Assembly (NCBI GenBank): GCA_030248065.1
Contig: JASAMV010005838.1
Span: 34,836-98,835 of the forward strand
Direction: 5' to 3'
Length of the DNA stretch: 64,000 nucleotides
Source of the DNA: Rhynchonema sp. JSB1_4
Taxonomy: Eukaryota > Nematoda > Chromadorea > Monhysterida > Xyalidae
A model generated the notes under the pieces. The model did not search any database. It was not told the origin of the DNA and worked only from the letters and a program-made list of their open reading frames with translations. A program made the translations under genes and the position numbers. Shown here piece by piece: positions 23,105 through 49,413 of this stretch. Position 1 is the stretch's first letter. Every line of letters begins with the position of its first letter.

Positions 23105-26100
23105 CACACTGGTTTCAGTCGTGATACAACACACTCTCATTTTGCATGTGTTCCGTCGGATAAAAAACCCACCAATTGCTTCAGAAAGGCACATGCCTTG
23201 ATAAACGAGACTCCGTGAGACCAAAAACGCGCCCAAGGCGAAAAATATAGCGCGCACACTGCTGGTTGTGAAGAGAGACCTCAGAACCAGAAGGTATACA
23301 TACCGTATGTCTAAGGTACCTGAGCTTGGGGATATGATTGCTATCATCTTACAGCCAGAGCGGTGCAGGCTCCTCTATTTGGAAGCTGGGAAGGCAGATA
23401 GTATATTATTAAACTGTTCGTTTCGTGATGACCAAAAAGGGAGACAGGTATATACATAAATCAAATAAAGGTATATAGGTACATGTGAAACCTGAAGCCA
23501 CGAGCACGGGCCTTTTGAAGCATTCACGCAACCAGGGGGTTATTGAAACCTGTGCATCTGTCCAGAAATCGAATAATAATCACACAATTTGTGGCTGCGG
23601 CGTGAGCATAGCAAATCCAAATACAGATGGATTCACAGAAATGTGCGCACATATTTTGGTGCGGTCAGCTTTAGACACACATACACGCAGAGGGTTTCGG
23701 ACTCAATGCGGGCACAGGTGAGGGAAGATTAACAGATTTTGCCGCACATTTGCGCAGCGCGCCCCTGGTGGTTAGTTGTGAGTTCGCTGACAATAATTCT
23801 ACGTGTAGCTGGCAATGCCAGACGTGTAACCACCATTGTAATCTAGTATTTCACATTCTGGAAGTTGCAGGGGATAGAGTCTGAAAATTTCAGGGCGCGC
23901 GCGCGGATTTAGCGCGGGGGATTCAGTGCTCATACGAGGTGACGAGAGGACAATATGCACAGTGTTGTGTGAGTGACCAACCACATTGTTGTCTCTGTGC
24001 CGCTGAGGTATAGGTGCTGACCTGTTCTAAGGTCTGGCCCTGTGATTTTGGGTGTACACGATGTGGTCGAAGCTGGGTTTGTTTGTTGTATATAGTTGTT
24101 GTTACCTTGGCTTTGTGATAGCTGCTCTGCAATTTCAGCCTGGCAAGGTATAAAAACACTGGACAATTTTCACATACCAAGTTTGTCAAATTGTGAAACA
24201 TCTGCTTACTAATCGGATGCTGTACTGCCAAGATCAAATCAAGTCAAAATCTCAACACTCCACCACAAATCCCACACGGTTGGGGGTGACCGTTTTGTGT
24301 TGTGGTCAGTTGTGCATCCCGGCAAGTGCAAAACAACAATACAACACAATGTAAGCGGTTGTCGTATTCTTGATGGATTTGTGAAGATTTGGCCGAAAGT
24401 CGGGCTTGATTTCTTTCAAATCCGCAACAGCTCAAGCGCTAACTAATCTGTTACTCAGCAATAGCCAAAAATGCAAAGCCTGAACAAAAATTTGAACGGA
24501 AACATAAATAGCAAACTGTATTTTATTATTATTTATTTGTATTGCAGAGTAGTCTCAAGTTTTTATTTTCTGTTTACATTTTGCGCGATTTGCTGCATTT
24601 TTGCGGCTGCGATTGAAATATGAAACCGTTACGCATTCTACAGTTGCGCCTTGGAAAAGAGATGTTTGGCGGAACAAAACTAAATTAAGCTATTTTTTAT
24701 AAAAATGAACAATAAAAAATCTCAGCTTGTTTTCAAAAAGCTGAGGCTATTTCGTCTCATTAAAGTTTTATCTTTTGGCATTTTGTTGAAATAAGCGTGG
24801 TGTTCTTCACATTGCAGACGTCAGCAATAGTAAAACTAAAACAACAAGAATTCTGGCGTGGGCCCAAGAGCGTTTTCCATCGGATATCACGAGCTTTATT
24901 TAGCTAACGGATTATGTTTACAACTTGCAGGCGTTGCTATGAAATATCAAATCTTGTAAATTTTTACAACAGCAAACAAACAAACAAGCATAAAAATCTG
25001 GTTTTTATAACATCTTGGCGCGCACGTGTGGGCTAACGTTCGGCAGCTGAGTTAAAAGATTCAAAGCAGAGGCTATGGTACGTATTTCATCATAACACTG
25101 TGTAGCCGTGCGGAAAAGCTCGTGACAACAACTCAATCCTGCCTGCGCTTATCAATTTTAGCCGCGAATTTCGAAAACTAGACCCCGATCCTCAAAAAAA
25201 TTGAATTACTGCGTCCAATCAGTTCAATAGTTAGAAAATATGACCAGACTGCTTCTTTCCATTTGGTGTAAAGTGATTCTGATGCCAAACATTACGGTTG
25301 AGGTATATACATAATTCTACGTTGTGTTTTGTTTACACTATCATTAGTGTGGGTACCTGCTGCTCAGGTAGAGATAGACTTTGGCGGAAGGGATAAAGGC
25401 TTTATTCTAAAATGCAACTATATCAGAAAATATAAAATTTATAAATAAGAAGGGAAATTTTAATCCGAATCAAATTCAGTGATGGGACATTAAAGCAATG
25501 TCAGGTAGCATTGGGGTTTAGCTGCACCCGCCGAGTGAGGCGTTACTTATAAAACAGGCATTGAATAGTAACTCAAAAGCACCCTTTCTGAAGCCCGATT
25601 GGAACTTGCAGCAAAAAAAATGGGTCCGGGATCCGAAATTTTCAACCCACACAGTTTCACAGTCGTGGCACGTTGCGAAACACGAGTAGCAAACACGATA
25701 CAAAGGTATGTACATATATGTTCTCGCATGAAGCAAGATGAAATGCCCTGAAGGCAGTCCAGCCAGGTACGCACCTGAATGGCTCATACACGGCTCATTT
25801 GAGGTGACTCATGCGACCAGTAAGCAGCTTTTACAGCTTTTCGGCGCAAAATGTCCACCTATGCACATGTAGGTATATGTATATGCACCTATGTATAATT
25901 GGAGCGTTATGGCCTTCGGGTAGTATGCAAGTATCAGTCTGGGGCTATGTAAAGGCAAACTACGCCAACATGAGCTCGATTTCGCAGCTGGCAGAATCGC
26001 GAAACATTCTGACGTGGCTGCGGATTTGGGAAATGTTACAGGTTGAAGAATACAAAACGGAGGATGATGATTTTCTCTTTCTATTCGTTTTGAATACACA

Positions 26101-29070
26101 CAACCTTCGAAATCGGGCTCGTGTTGGGTGTAGTTTGCCTATATTTGTGCAGAAACGAACCTGATGGGAACTGACCAGTTTACCAGCTGGCAGTTGGTGA
26201 TGGACTGCGAATAAATGACCGGCCAACCAGGTACATACTGCGGGCCGATGTTAAGTTTGCGCGCAATACGCGCCCGAAGCAGCACGCGACGACAAAGCTT
26301 GTCAGAGGAGCGCGTCAGAAAAATATAACAGAGACGTCGGTCAGTCAGCCGACTATTAACGCTAGTGGCCAGTAAAAGTCAGCGATACACATAGCTGAAA
26401 ACTTCGTGTCCACACTTCAAATGTGACGCCTGAGGTTAGTTTTGGGCAGCGTGGTATACGTATGTATGTACTAACAATATGCGTTAATAATATACAATTG
26501 CGCGCCACGGAACCAAAAAGTATGCCGTATTACATACATTGTATATACATACGTATAAGTATGCACTAAAGCTCATTGTATGCCTAATAGCCAACAAAAC
26601 CATAGGTGTGAAAACTTGCACTACACACCCAGTCACCATCCGTCCTGATGTTTCGTTTCAAAGGGGCATCCGCAAGCACTTTTAGCCATATATGAATATA
26701 GCTCACTCAAAGCGGACTAGTATGTAGCGCCCCTCACAGACGCGGGAGTACGGTAATAACTCAATCGGCTGAGTTCTGTCGAAGTTTTACGGGTTTCGTC
26801 TGGGGATTACGGCACTGGACACTTGGCACAACAACCAGTGGAACAATAAAGGGCACTGGTACAGCTGGCCCCAAGCAGTGGTTTGGGTTTCGGGTGGGCT
26901 CATTGTCCGACACACACGGGTTTCAGGGGTTGACTTGGACCCAGTTTAAGCCCGCGTGCGCTTCTGAAGCCTAAGCCTGGATGCTGGTCTAAGCCTGAAC
27001 TGAGCCTAATATTGGGTGTAGGCCTAAGCCTAAGGTTAAACCACTGGTGGGATCGAACTGGACTGGTATCGGAACAGATGATGGTTTACCAGGGGACATT
27101 AAACGCAACAGCTGGGACACCTGCTGTGTCTAGTTCGTCACCAAACCGCGGTGAAATGTGAAACTCAATTTTGGGGTACTAAACTTTTCGATGGGTTTTG
27201 GACCAACATGCCACTGTAATTGGGGTTTGATGCAAAACTACACGATACTTATCTGCATACAAAAGGTACACACTACGCTTCAAATAATGCGAAGAAAATT
27301 GCACAAGAAAAGGGGGCACCCTTTTCTTATCACAATAGAGTGAGAACGTGCTTATATTTTTCTATCGACATAAACAATACAGTTAAGCCTCACCCATTAG
27401 AGTGAAAACAATAATAAACTGGCAAAACGGATGGGTTACGTTACGTAATACCGGTACATTAGCTGCTAAACAATTTTATCAGAAAAATGCACGCAAGTCA
27501 CACGTAAACACAGAAATGGTTATGTTTGTAGAGATGCTTATCAGTCCATAGCACCGTTGAGTTGAAAGTATTAATGCCGGAATAACGCAGCTAAAACATA
27601 TCGTCACAAAACAGCATTACATAAAAAAGTGTGAGCGAAATAAAAAAACAGGAATTAGTACTTTTGTTGACGAAACAACAAAGCATCGCCCATCGACTAA
27701 AATACAGTGAATGGAGCAGCGTCACACCCACCGAAAGTTTTTCGGAAAAGCTTTTTGATCGGTGTCTTGCGCTGTTGTCGATTGTCTTTCTATCTGTTTG
27801 TCACTCGGAATTGACGCGCATTTCGAAACTGACAACGCTCAGATTTGAAAGGTGTTAAACGTAATTTTAACAGCTGTAGTATGTACAGTATGTAGTACAC
27901 ATCTTGGACTACAATCATAAAACGTAAAGTATTACAATGGCGCGTTCTAACAAATCAACAACATCAAGTCTGAAGTTTTGAAAGCTTCGAATACGATATT
28001 GGTAGTGGACAGCTTCAAACAGATAGTATGTCTAGAAGTAGAACGTCAATATGTACGTCGTTGAGTGAAAAAATTGCATAATGTATCATTCTACTGAAAG
28101 AATGCGAGAGTATGACAAAAGATTAGTTGTGAACAGTAGAAATTTTAAAAAAATATACGTATATACTTTAATATTTTTTGGAGATCTAACTATACGCTTA
28201 GGTTTAGCAAAGTTTGCGGTATACATCAGGTCGCAGTTTCATGACGCGCTCAACAACTACATTTTACAGTATCCCCTTCATGGAGAAAGCTTTAAATTTA
28301 CGCCCGTTTTTGGTCTGAAAAATATCAACGCCGACGCATCTGAGCAATCAGAAAACCAGCTGATTTCACCTAAAAAACCAACTCGGCGTCGGTTTTTTAT
28401 GCAAAAACAACTAAAAGCTATACAAAATGGCTTACAAGTAAAGATACAGTATATATGCAGCAGGTATGTATGTATAGTACCTATACAGGTATACCGGCAG
28501 CGTTGTAGCTCGATAAATTATAATAAATAAGAAATCAGATATGCCCTCGTATCGGGACGCTTTTGTTATTTATTTGCTGGTGGGATGGCTTGTCCCGCCA
28601 TCAGGCAGGCAAACAGCCTGAACAAACAAACAGACGCACAGGCCATTTGTATTATTTTTAGGTATACGGCTTGGTCTTGCTCTGTCAAAAAATGAACTGA
28701 AGTCGCGATACTATGTTGCTTGAATAGATGACCAAGTGCAGCTCACATACCTGAACCTGACAAATATGTATATAAACAATACGAAACGCGAAAGGTCCGG
28801 AATAGTAAACCAAGCATTTTAAGCTGGGTTATATTTAAATTCGGAATGCATATTTGTAAAATCCGAACGCAGGGACTATATTTTTTTGCGACAGGTATTT
28901 GTCAAAGTGGCGTGAGCTCTTCGCGTGTACAAAGAGAAACACCAGATAAATTTGGGTGCGGGCAGATTTGCGAGCCATAAAACGTTGCATGTCCGTGTGG
29001 GTTGGGAATATTATTGGCAGAAGCACTGGGATAAAGATCAAGCTAACATCAGGTGTGAAGGTGTAGCAGG
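23105..29070. other. Long gene-free stretch
   Basis: No exon could be supported over about 6 kb. Tandem-like gcctaagcct strings at 26960-27045 match the filler of the family C element at 44124-44405. Nothing else is recognised. Confidence 0.35.
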
Positions 29071-29072
29071 TA

Positions 29073-29485
29073 CAGGGTGAGTCAAAAAATACGGAAACCC
29101 GTTTGAGAGGCTAAGATCACGGGCGTTGTAACACGTGGGGATCTTTTCAGCATTGCTGCATCCGAAAGCATAGACGAGTTATAGTTTTCGTGTTAAGAAT
29201 TAGTGTGGTCAAGTGTTTTGAAGAACGCGCTAAGCAACGTTTGGTGACGGACGTTATTTTTCGCACGACTTTTTTTGCATGCGTTTGTGTGATCGTTTGT
29301 TTTCGTCTAATCCGCTTCAAGTCGGCGCATGTATCTTATTCACGAACGCATGCGAGCGGACCAAATTTTAACACCAGAAAGTATAGATGCTTTCGAACGC
29401 AATGCAGAATTATCTCCATGTGCAAAGAATTCGCGGCCGAGATCGAGTCTCACAAAAAGCTGTCCGAACTTGTTGGGTCACCCTG
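29073..29485. mobile_element. Mariner-like remnant
   Basis: The ends are CAGGGTGAGTC and, inverted, CAGGGTGACCC, flanked by TA on both sides (29071-29072 and 29486-29487). The inner 390 bp has open frames without a DDE signature, so it is a decayed or non-autonomous copy. The terminal identity is only 8 of 11 bases, so the assignment rests mainly on the TA flanks and the CAGGGTG start. Confidence 0.42.
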
Positions 29486-29487
29486 TA

Positions 29488-31267
29488 TTTATGCGAGACA
29501 TGCGCGTACACTTCGTGTGCTAAAATGAGTGGTATGAGTAAAACAGTAAAGGCCTAACTATACTTCGTTCTCCAAAAAAAAAAAAACAGCGCTGATTGGT
29601 CCACGTATGCAAAGCAAAAGCGCCAGACAAATAAAACTTATTTTATTATACGCAATTTGAGTAGATTTCTCACATGGACACCAGGATGAGTTTTATCTGA
29701 GTTGAACTTGGAACCAAACAATTATGACCAGCTGAATATCATTTTCTAACTTTGAACTTCACACAATGTACAAGCAGATGGGCAGGGCAAAACTTTTATC
29801 TGCCAAAATCGGGATCCACTTAGATATAGTCAGATGTCTACATGAGTGAAACGCAAGTGTTTCAACATGTAACCAAACAGTGCAAATCGTTTTTTTTGAA
29901 TCAGGGCTGGAAATTCATGCAGGAACAGAGTGCTTGGGAGTCATTCTGTTTTTTGTTTTGACCCGATGTCACTAGCCATGTTTGGATAGGTGTTCATACA
30001 AGGAACAGAACGGGCGTCATCACACTGCTCGGAGATCGGTGCGGTAGAAAAAGGTAAAGGCGTTCCGCAGAATTTAGGCTCCGCGAAGGACCTACCAACA
30101 ACCCGTTGCCGGTGACTCTAATGGGTAGATGCCTGTTACCCGCAGCAATTGCTGGCTTCCCATTTACCGACCCTTCTCAGGGATGGAAGCCTGGGTTGAC
30201 CCACGACACCACTTTGATGTTGCGGTGCGATCCAATCAAAGGATTGCATCTTCTTAAGAAGTGCATTACTTTAAAAAACAAAAAAATGGTCAATTTTAAC
30301 ATCAATAAAGGCTTCTGTGCATGAATGTACAGTAATCTGAATAAAGAAGTAATAGAAAACTGCGCAACATTGAACCGAATCGACCGTTTCCATAATAACC
30401 CGTTTAGACCCATTTAACTCATTTAGAATATGGTCCCGTTGCTCCATGGCAAAACTGAACCTGCATCTGTCTGTACATCGATTAGGAGCGGGAACATCAC
30501 TTTACTTTGCTGCTGCACCTAACAAACCAGGAACGAATCCACTAAAATGGTTATAAATTTGATGAACAAAGAATCAATAGTTCAACCACTATACGAGTAA
30601 CGGCAAGTACACCTTGCGAAGGTCAATATTTGAATTCAATATAAATGCGCATGCCGTCTTTACTAACATGCATGTTATGTCACTGTGAGTATTATACCAC
30701 ATTTTGGTATCCCATAACAGCATACCCGAATACCGGTGTGGCATTTCACAATAAAAGAGACAATTATTATCTTCCGCGCGATTATATACACATACTGTAC
30801 ATGCATCTCCGCTACGTTGAAAGTTTGCAACAATAAAAGGATCAAAATCCGCAGTCAATACCGCTTTGTGCGCAGTCAATAAAACGAAGTTCTTGTTGGC
30901 ACAGGGCAAATCGACTGCTGCGCGTCTCTGTCCACGCCAAGTTAAGGTTTTGATTTTGTCTATATCTCTCCGCCTTTGTCAAGTTTATTTCCACATATAC
31001 GATGTCCAACCGTTCGCTGCTACAAATGTTGAACGTGTGGAATGATCCACTAAATAAACAAGCGGGAAGCAAGTCTGAAATTTACCAGCACCACCAATGA
31101 CAAGCTATATTAGCAAGTATTTCAAAGACCAAAAATCTAAAAATATCTGTATGCCGTGCATGTCACGCCAACCAGTCACTTAACTTTGTGCTTTGCGCGT
31201 GTTGTCAAAATGCAGAAGGATAACTTTTTATAATACATATGTCGCCAACAAAATGTGCATGAAGATA
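29488..31267. other. Gene-free stretch
   Basis: No supported exon. The segment 30160-30205 (catttaccgacccttctcag and following) resembles 36558-36605, a dispersed repeat of unknown type. Confidence 0.35.
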
Positions 31268-32496
31268 CAGTCCGTGACGAATTATGTGGACGCTTTTCAA
31301 CGCCGCCGCGCGCGGGCGCGGCAAGCGTTGTGCATATAAGAATGCAGCACACAATCAATAACCGGCTCTAACAGCGAGGCAAAAGTAGCGCGCGCCGCGC
31401 GCGCGGCATCAATCGATAATCACAAAAATGGCTACGTACAGCGTATGGCAGGCTAAAATTTACCCAAGTTTGGACAGTGGCTAAATCCTGGCTATGCACA
31501 TAATTTGTCAACGGTAGACCACAAAGTCCATCCGTTACCTCCAATTATAGGATTTTTTCTGAAAAGTCTACCCACCCTTGTGGTGCACCAGTGTGGTGGC
31601 AGGCCAATCGACCCAAGATACCGTAGGGGGGGAAGGTTTCGGACTTACTCGAGATACCCCCCAGAGGCTACCCAAGATACCCCTATGGTCCGTCAAAAGG
31701 CGAAAAAAAGGCCGTTTTTCGCATGCAATTTTACTGCAAAATTGGCCTAAAAATGGGTATTTTTTGACATTTTTGCCGAAAATTGGCCTTAAATGTGTGA
31801 ACCAGCGGGTTGTACGCGGTTCCTGAACTGCCACTCACACACGAAATACCGGAGAAATATAAGATGTAATAGCGATGATATCGACGATACGACGTAGGGA
31901 GCTGTCGGACAAGCCGACAGCTGGATTTGCCCTTTTTCACTTGAACGAAGTAATTCCGCGGCGACGTTACATTGTTAGTTTTACGCAATTAAATGATGAA
32001 CGGTTGATTAGCAGTTGAACATAAAGCGCAACGGGCGCTAACGAGCAGACACGAACAACTCTCAAAACCCGAAAAACGGAAAGAAAGAGAATAAGAACCA
32101 AGCGGAGGAACAAGATTTAAGCACAAAAACACATGACACATAGAGAAAACTGTAGAAAACGGGGCTTTTACCTTATCGCAGGATCACAAATGACCATTTT
32201 TGGGTGTTTGCGCGCGGAGCGCGCGATTTTTGGGGGTCTCGAGGTCGAAAAACACCTATTTTTGCCTTTGAAAACCATAAATCTACTTACTCGAGATACC
32301 CTTTGGGGTCGGCTCGAGATAGATACCCTTCCCCCCAGCCCCCCTCAGGGTTGACTCGAGATAGATACCCCTTAGGGGGGGAATCCCCCATCCCCCCTCA
32401 GCCACTACAGTGTGTTGCACCCTAATATGCATAACGCTTGCCGCGCGCCCGCGCGCGGCGGCGTTGAAAAGCGTCCACATAATTCGTCACGGACTG
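31268..32496. mobile_element. Tc1/mariner-like TIR element, no transposase
   Basis: Terminal inverted repeats of roughly 80 bp start with CAGTCCGTGACGAATTATGT and include a GC-rich block (gccgccgcgcgcgggc). Both ends are flanked by TA (31266-31267, 32497-32498). The interior holds no transposase frame. Instead it has blocks of ctcgagatacccc and ctcgagatagatacccc at about 31640-31690 and 32288-32370, on a C-rich background. Confidence 0.72.
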
Positions 32497-32911
32497 TATG
32501 TATGTAGTGCGTGCTCAGTTGAGCACTCGAAGTGGTCTGATTAAATCTGAGTGACATAGTGACATATTGATACGCATGTCGCAAGATAATCTCAAACACA
32601 CACAATCCACTTTTAGGCACTGAGCTTGACAATAGGTATGGCCACCACTACTTTTTCCAAACACACAACAAGTCAAGTGAATGCGGTATCAATTGTTGTT
32701 TTGAGTTCCAGTTTGATAACCCGAAATTACATGCGTGTGGCGCACGCCTTCGTTGCAACAACAAAGCCATTGCGCATAACAGCAGTGTCAATGATCGTAT
32801 TGTTGAAAATTCACGGGATCGGAGGGCGCCTTGTGCGGGGATTGCCAATTTCCATTTTTACCACATGCTTGACACAACGCTGAATTTTACTCGGCTGTTT
32901 TTGTGCCAAAG

Positions 32912-33075
32912 ACATGTGACGTCAACAGCTCTACAAAAGCTTTGTGGAACGGCTGGCAACTGGTACATCAGACAGAAGACGCCGGAGTTCAAGATCGGTG
33001 TTCAGACAGACCAGAGCCAGGCACCTGGTTTGATATCACAAATACTGGGCAGTTGTGTCAAGGAGTTGTAGAGGA
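32912..33075 (+). CDS. Possible Cys-rich exon (unknown secreted protein)
   Basis: After a pyrimidine-rich acceptor (tttttgtgccaaag) a frame opens with Cys at its start, middle and end, an LWNGWQLVHQTED segment and a PEPGTWFDITN segment. It ends near a GA|GTAACA donor. Codon third positions look biased to C and G as in the confirmed exons. A competing frame in the same strand ends in TAG at 33069-33071, with AATAAA near 33102. The family is unknown. It could join in phase to 34040-34212. Confidence 0.28.
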
Positions 33076-33079
33076 GTAA

Positions 33080-34010
33080 CACTCACTTGGACTTGACACG
33101 TAATAAAGCCAACGCGAGAGAACAACGGCATGTCTATATAAAGATTAACCGCAGTTTGAATATCAAAAGTGTGAAATAGTTACTGGCTTCTGCTGATGAT
33201 TTCAGCAATTGTTTGAAGTTATTGCACCGCATTGCATATAGGTAAGGTGGCGTTGATGGGTCGACCGCAAAAAAGCGTTTTACTGGCATCATATTCTTGG
33301 ATATTATAGATGAAGAACCTGTGTAGCATTGTTTGGGAAAATGTAATCTAACTTATTGCTTGTGTGCGTGTGTGTGTGTGCGTGTTTCTTTCACGCAACC
33401 GCGTCCCATGTGCATTTTTTAACGATCCCCACACAAAGTATTGGTATTGAATCTAGCCCATGTCCATAGGATTTTCACTGTCACAGAAATGGTGCGGGCC
33501 GCAAAAATTTTCACGGCCCGAAAGTAGGATGTTTTGTTTTGATAATTTGATTCCAGTTGTTTCTTTCGGCATCTGGTGGATTTATTTTAGCTGAATTCCA
33601 CTCTGCACTTCCTCTCCGTTCAACGCGTACTGGTTACGAACTTTCGATCGCTAAGCTGTGTTCATTGTGCGACACTCTGTGCAACAACCTGACACGTTTC
33701 ACGTAAATAAAATAAATTTCGTAAAATAAAATAAAACTCATAAAATATGTAGTGTGTATTAGCGCTGCAAACAGTAGTGAGAAGTCCTACGCAAGCGATT
33801 AACAAGATGTTTTGAAATCACAAAAGGCAGAAAAGGTCATAATAATGATGAAAAAGATATTCACATTGAAATAAAAAGCAAATTTACAAAATATCGTAGT
33901 CGACGAACAAAACTCTAGAAACGCGACACATTCTGCATAACATATAACGCGTCTGATAATGCCAAATACGGCCACAGGAGCTTGATTTCGCTCATGACTT
34001 GATATTTCCA
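33080..34010. other. AT-rich gene-free stretch
   Basis: Contains a (GT)n run near 33360-33385 and an ATAAAATAAAAT-like run near 33705-33740. No exon is supported. Confidence 0.4.
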
Positions 34011-34039
34011 AAAAATGCTTCCCACCGTAACTCCAGATA

Positions 34040-34212
34040 TACATAGCTCAAAACCAATACTTACTGCGGTGGATGAGAGTCAACGTTTCTGCTCGTGTGC
34101 TTTGAGGGCACGGGGTGCATATGACGCGTGGCGGGGTTGCGGTTTCGACCAGCACTACGTTTACCACATTTGTCAGGTCACCTACTGCCCTCAAGACACT
34201 CAAGTTCTATAA
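34040..34212 (+). CDS. Possible Cys-rich terminal exon
   Basis: A plus-strand frame ends in TAA at 34210-34212 and carries five Cys in 40 residues, with CSC, WRGCGFDQHYVYHICQ and YCPQ segments. An AG at 34044-34045 (atacatag) would join it in phase to the exon candidate ending at 33075. It lies 550 bp from, and convergent with, the 3' end of the astacin-kelch gene. The family is unknown; the acceptor is weak. Confidence 0.28.
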
Positions 34213-34761
34213 GAGTCGTAATTCAACCGAGGTGTGGGCGTATTTGGCATTCTTTATGGTAAAATGAAGGAAACTCATCGGGATTAGGACGCTGTGAGAT
34301 GATCTAACTATAACGGGCATGTGATTAAAGGTCGATTTATACAGTACTTCTAACTGCCGAGCAGCAGCAGTCAAAACCGGGAGCAGCCACGGGCAAGCAG
34401 AAGTGACCGGTAAGGCCGCTCTCTGACAAACGCGAAAAGCGAAAAGCGAAAAGTTCAGCACAACAGCAACTCCTTAACCACGGGCCTAAACCACAGTGAT
34501 GCTCAAACAAAATGTTTCAGAGGCTGTTTGGCGCGCGCTGTGGATGATGACTACGCTGAAAAACTTTTTGCTTTTGTCAGAGCGCGGCCTTATAGGCAGT
34601 GGCTGGTTGTGGTGATTACCTGTTCCTCCCAGTCCTGATCGCTACCTCTCGTTACTTGGTTGATGAGATGGCCGAATGGGCAGTCACAAATCTCTCACTG
34701 CTACTGCCCGGCAGTCAGAAGCATAAATCGACCTTTAATTTAACGAACAGAATGTTTTTTT

Positions 34762-47624
<12,863 letters not shown>

Positions 47625-48179
47625 CTGTGAAACTGATCAGAATGTTTTGGATCTTTCAATTCTTGACATTTGTTTCGTTTTCAGCGAATAGATTCAAGCA
47701 GTAGTGTGTAAAAGAATAGATTTAAGCCCTGGAATTATAAGATCGGGCGCTGGTTGTGCGCGAGACGTTGGTGATCGGCATTGCGCTCGGTAGCTTTTTA
47801 GATTTCAGAATCCGGGAATTGGCCTAATTCCAAAAAGTCGCTCTGCGGCGCACAAATGCAAACTACCTTATAATCTGCATTGCACAAATCCGAGATATGG
47901 GATCAGACCGAATACTGGCTGAGGCACCAGCATGGTTTTTTTGGTCGGTCAGATCTAAGATTGCAAAAATGGAAATGAATGAAATCATCCACCGCACACC
48001 TCTTGACCGTAACACCATTGAATCCCCAATTGCGGTTGCAGCAGCAATACACTGTACGCCAGCAAACGTAACATCATGGTTGATAAAATGAGAGGATAAG
48101 CGATCTGAAAACTTTTTAAGTACATACAGTATTTATGTACTTAAAAACAGCTTCACTTTGTTCGACGACAATGTCTATA

Positions 48180-48553
48180 CACAACTTGAGAAATGTTTGC
48201 GCTCGCAAACAAGCCAGTGGAAATATGGCTCACCCCGTTCATATAAAAGTTAAATACAAGAGGCAAACAAGTTTTCTCAAGTCTAATCGAAGCAGTTTGT
48301 TTGACTGACGTTCATATCAAGTTCTAGATTCAGGCCCGAGCCATATTTGTGGTAACCATCTGCAAGTGTGAAACCCATGGATTACCACAAATATGGTTTG
48401 GGCCTCAATCATCAACTTGATATGAACTTCAGTCAGACAAACTGCTTCGATTACTTAGAAACTTGCTTGCCTCTTGTATTCAACTTTTATATGAACGGGG
48501 AGAGCCATATTACCACTAGTTTGTTTGCGAGCGCAAACATTTTTCAACTTGTA
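48180..48553. mobile_element. Palindromic foldback element
   Basis: The arms include aaatgtttgcgctcgcaaac/gtttgcgagcgcaaacattt and gaagcagtttgtttgactga/tcagtcaaactgcttc; the centre is near 48367. It is directly adjacent to the family A element that follows. Confidence 0.7.
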
Positions 48554-49105
48554 CAGTAAATTTCCAAATTCGCTGCCGCACAGTAAAGTACGCCCCATCA
48601 GTGGTTTTTAAAAAAAAAATTTTTTATTAAAAAAAATTTTTTTTTTTTAAAAATTCGTTCCAAAAGTTAAAAAAAATTTTTTTTATTATTTCAAAATTCG
48701 AAAATTTCTCTATTTTTTTGCTCTAAAAGTGCTATTTTTTGCATAAAAATTGCTACTGTTAACATCACTATTTTTTGCTTTAGCGCTCATTTTATTCGTT
48801 TCTGGCAGTTTTTGGCTGGAATAAAAAAAAATTATTTTAAATTAAAAAAAAAATTTAAAAAAAAATGGGGTTTGAATAAAAAAATTTTTTTATTAACCAC
48901 TGCGCCCCATAGTTAATGTCAGGTTCTAAACCCGAAAATCAACTTCTGAAACATTCAAACAGCCAACACACACGCAGCTTGCCAGCCAGGCAGGCAGCTA
49001 CGCGGAATGTTTCAGGGCCGCGCTTGGTTAGCGTTCGGGTTTATACCTTGACATTAGCTATGGAGCGTATTTTACTGTGCGGCAGCGAATTTGGAAATTT
49101 ACTAT
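48554..49105. mobile_element. Palindromic MITE, family A, split by a hAT-like MITE
   Basis: The family A left end (48554-48598) and the rest (48903-49105) are separated by the 304-bp element at 48599-48902. The target duplication CGCCCCAT belongs to the MITE itself. Confidence 0.78.
48599..48902. mobile_element. hAT-like MITE, CAGTGGTT family (short copy)
   Basis: The ends are CAGTGGTTTTTAAAAA and TTTATTAACCACTG, flanked by an exact 8-bp duplication CGCCCCAT (48591-48598 and 48903-48910). It is nearly the same as 40612-41334 without the central 410 bp. Confidence 0.87.
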
Positions 49106-49194
49106 ATCTCAGTCATACCTGGCCAGATAGCGGTGCGGTTGTGGAGCGCGATGTGCAACCCCTTTCTCGGTGGAGCGCGAAGTTTTTTTGTGGA

Positions 49195-49375
49195 GCGCGA
49201 AGTTTACTCGAACCGTTTTTGTGGAGCGCCATGTTTTTTTGTGGAGCGTCATGTTTTTTTGTGGAGCTCCATGTTTTTTGTGGAGCGCGATGTTTTTTGT
49301 GGAGCGCCATGTTTTTTGTGGAGCGCCATGTTTTGTTGTGGAGCGCCATGTTTTTTTGTGGAGCGCCAAGTTTTT
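49195..49375 (+). repeat. Tandem repeat, left arm (about 7 units of 19-20 bp)
   Basis: The unit is gagcgccatgttttttgtg with small changes (gagcgtc, gagctcc, gagcgcg). Long open frames in this array are a by-product of the period and are not genes. Confidence 0.85.
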
Positions 49376-49413
49376 CGCGCCAGCGCAAGCTCACAGGGGA
49401 GCGCCAAGTTTAA

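Noticed and set aside
28081..28530. A 149-codon plus-strand frame
   Set aside because: AT-rich and without any recognisable domain.
47897..48091. A plus-strand frame of 64 codons
   Set aside because: Readable as protein, but no motif, no matching splice partners and it lies between repeats.
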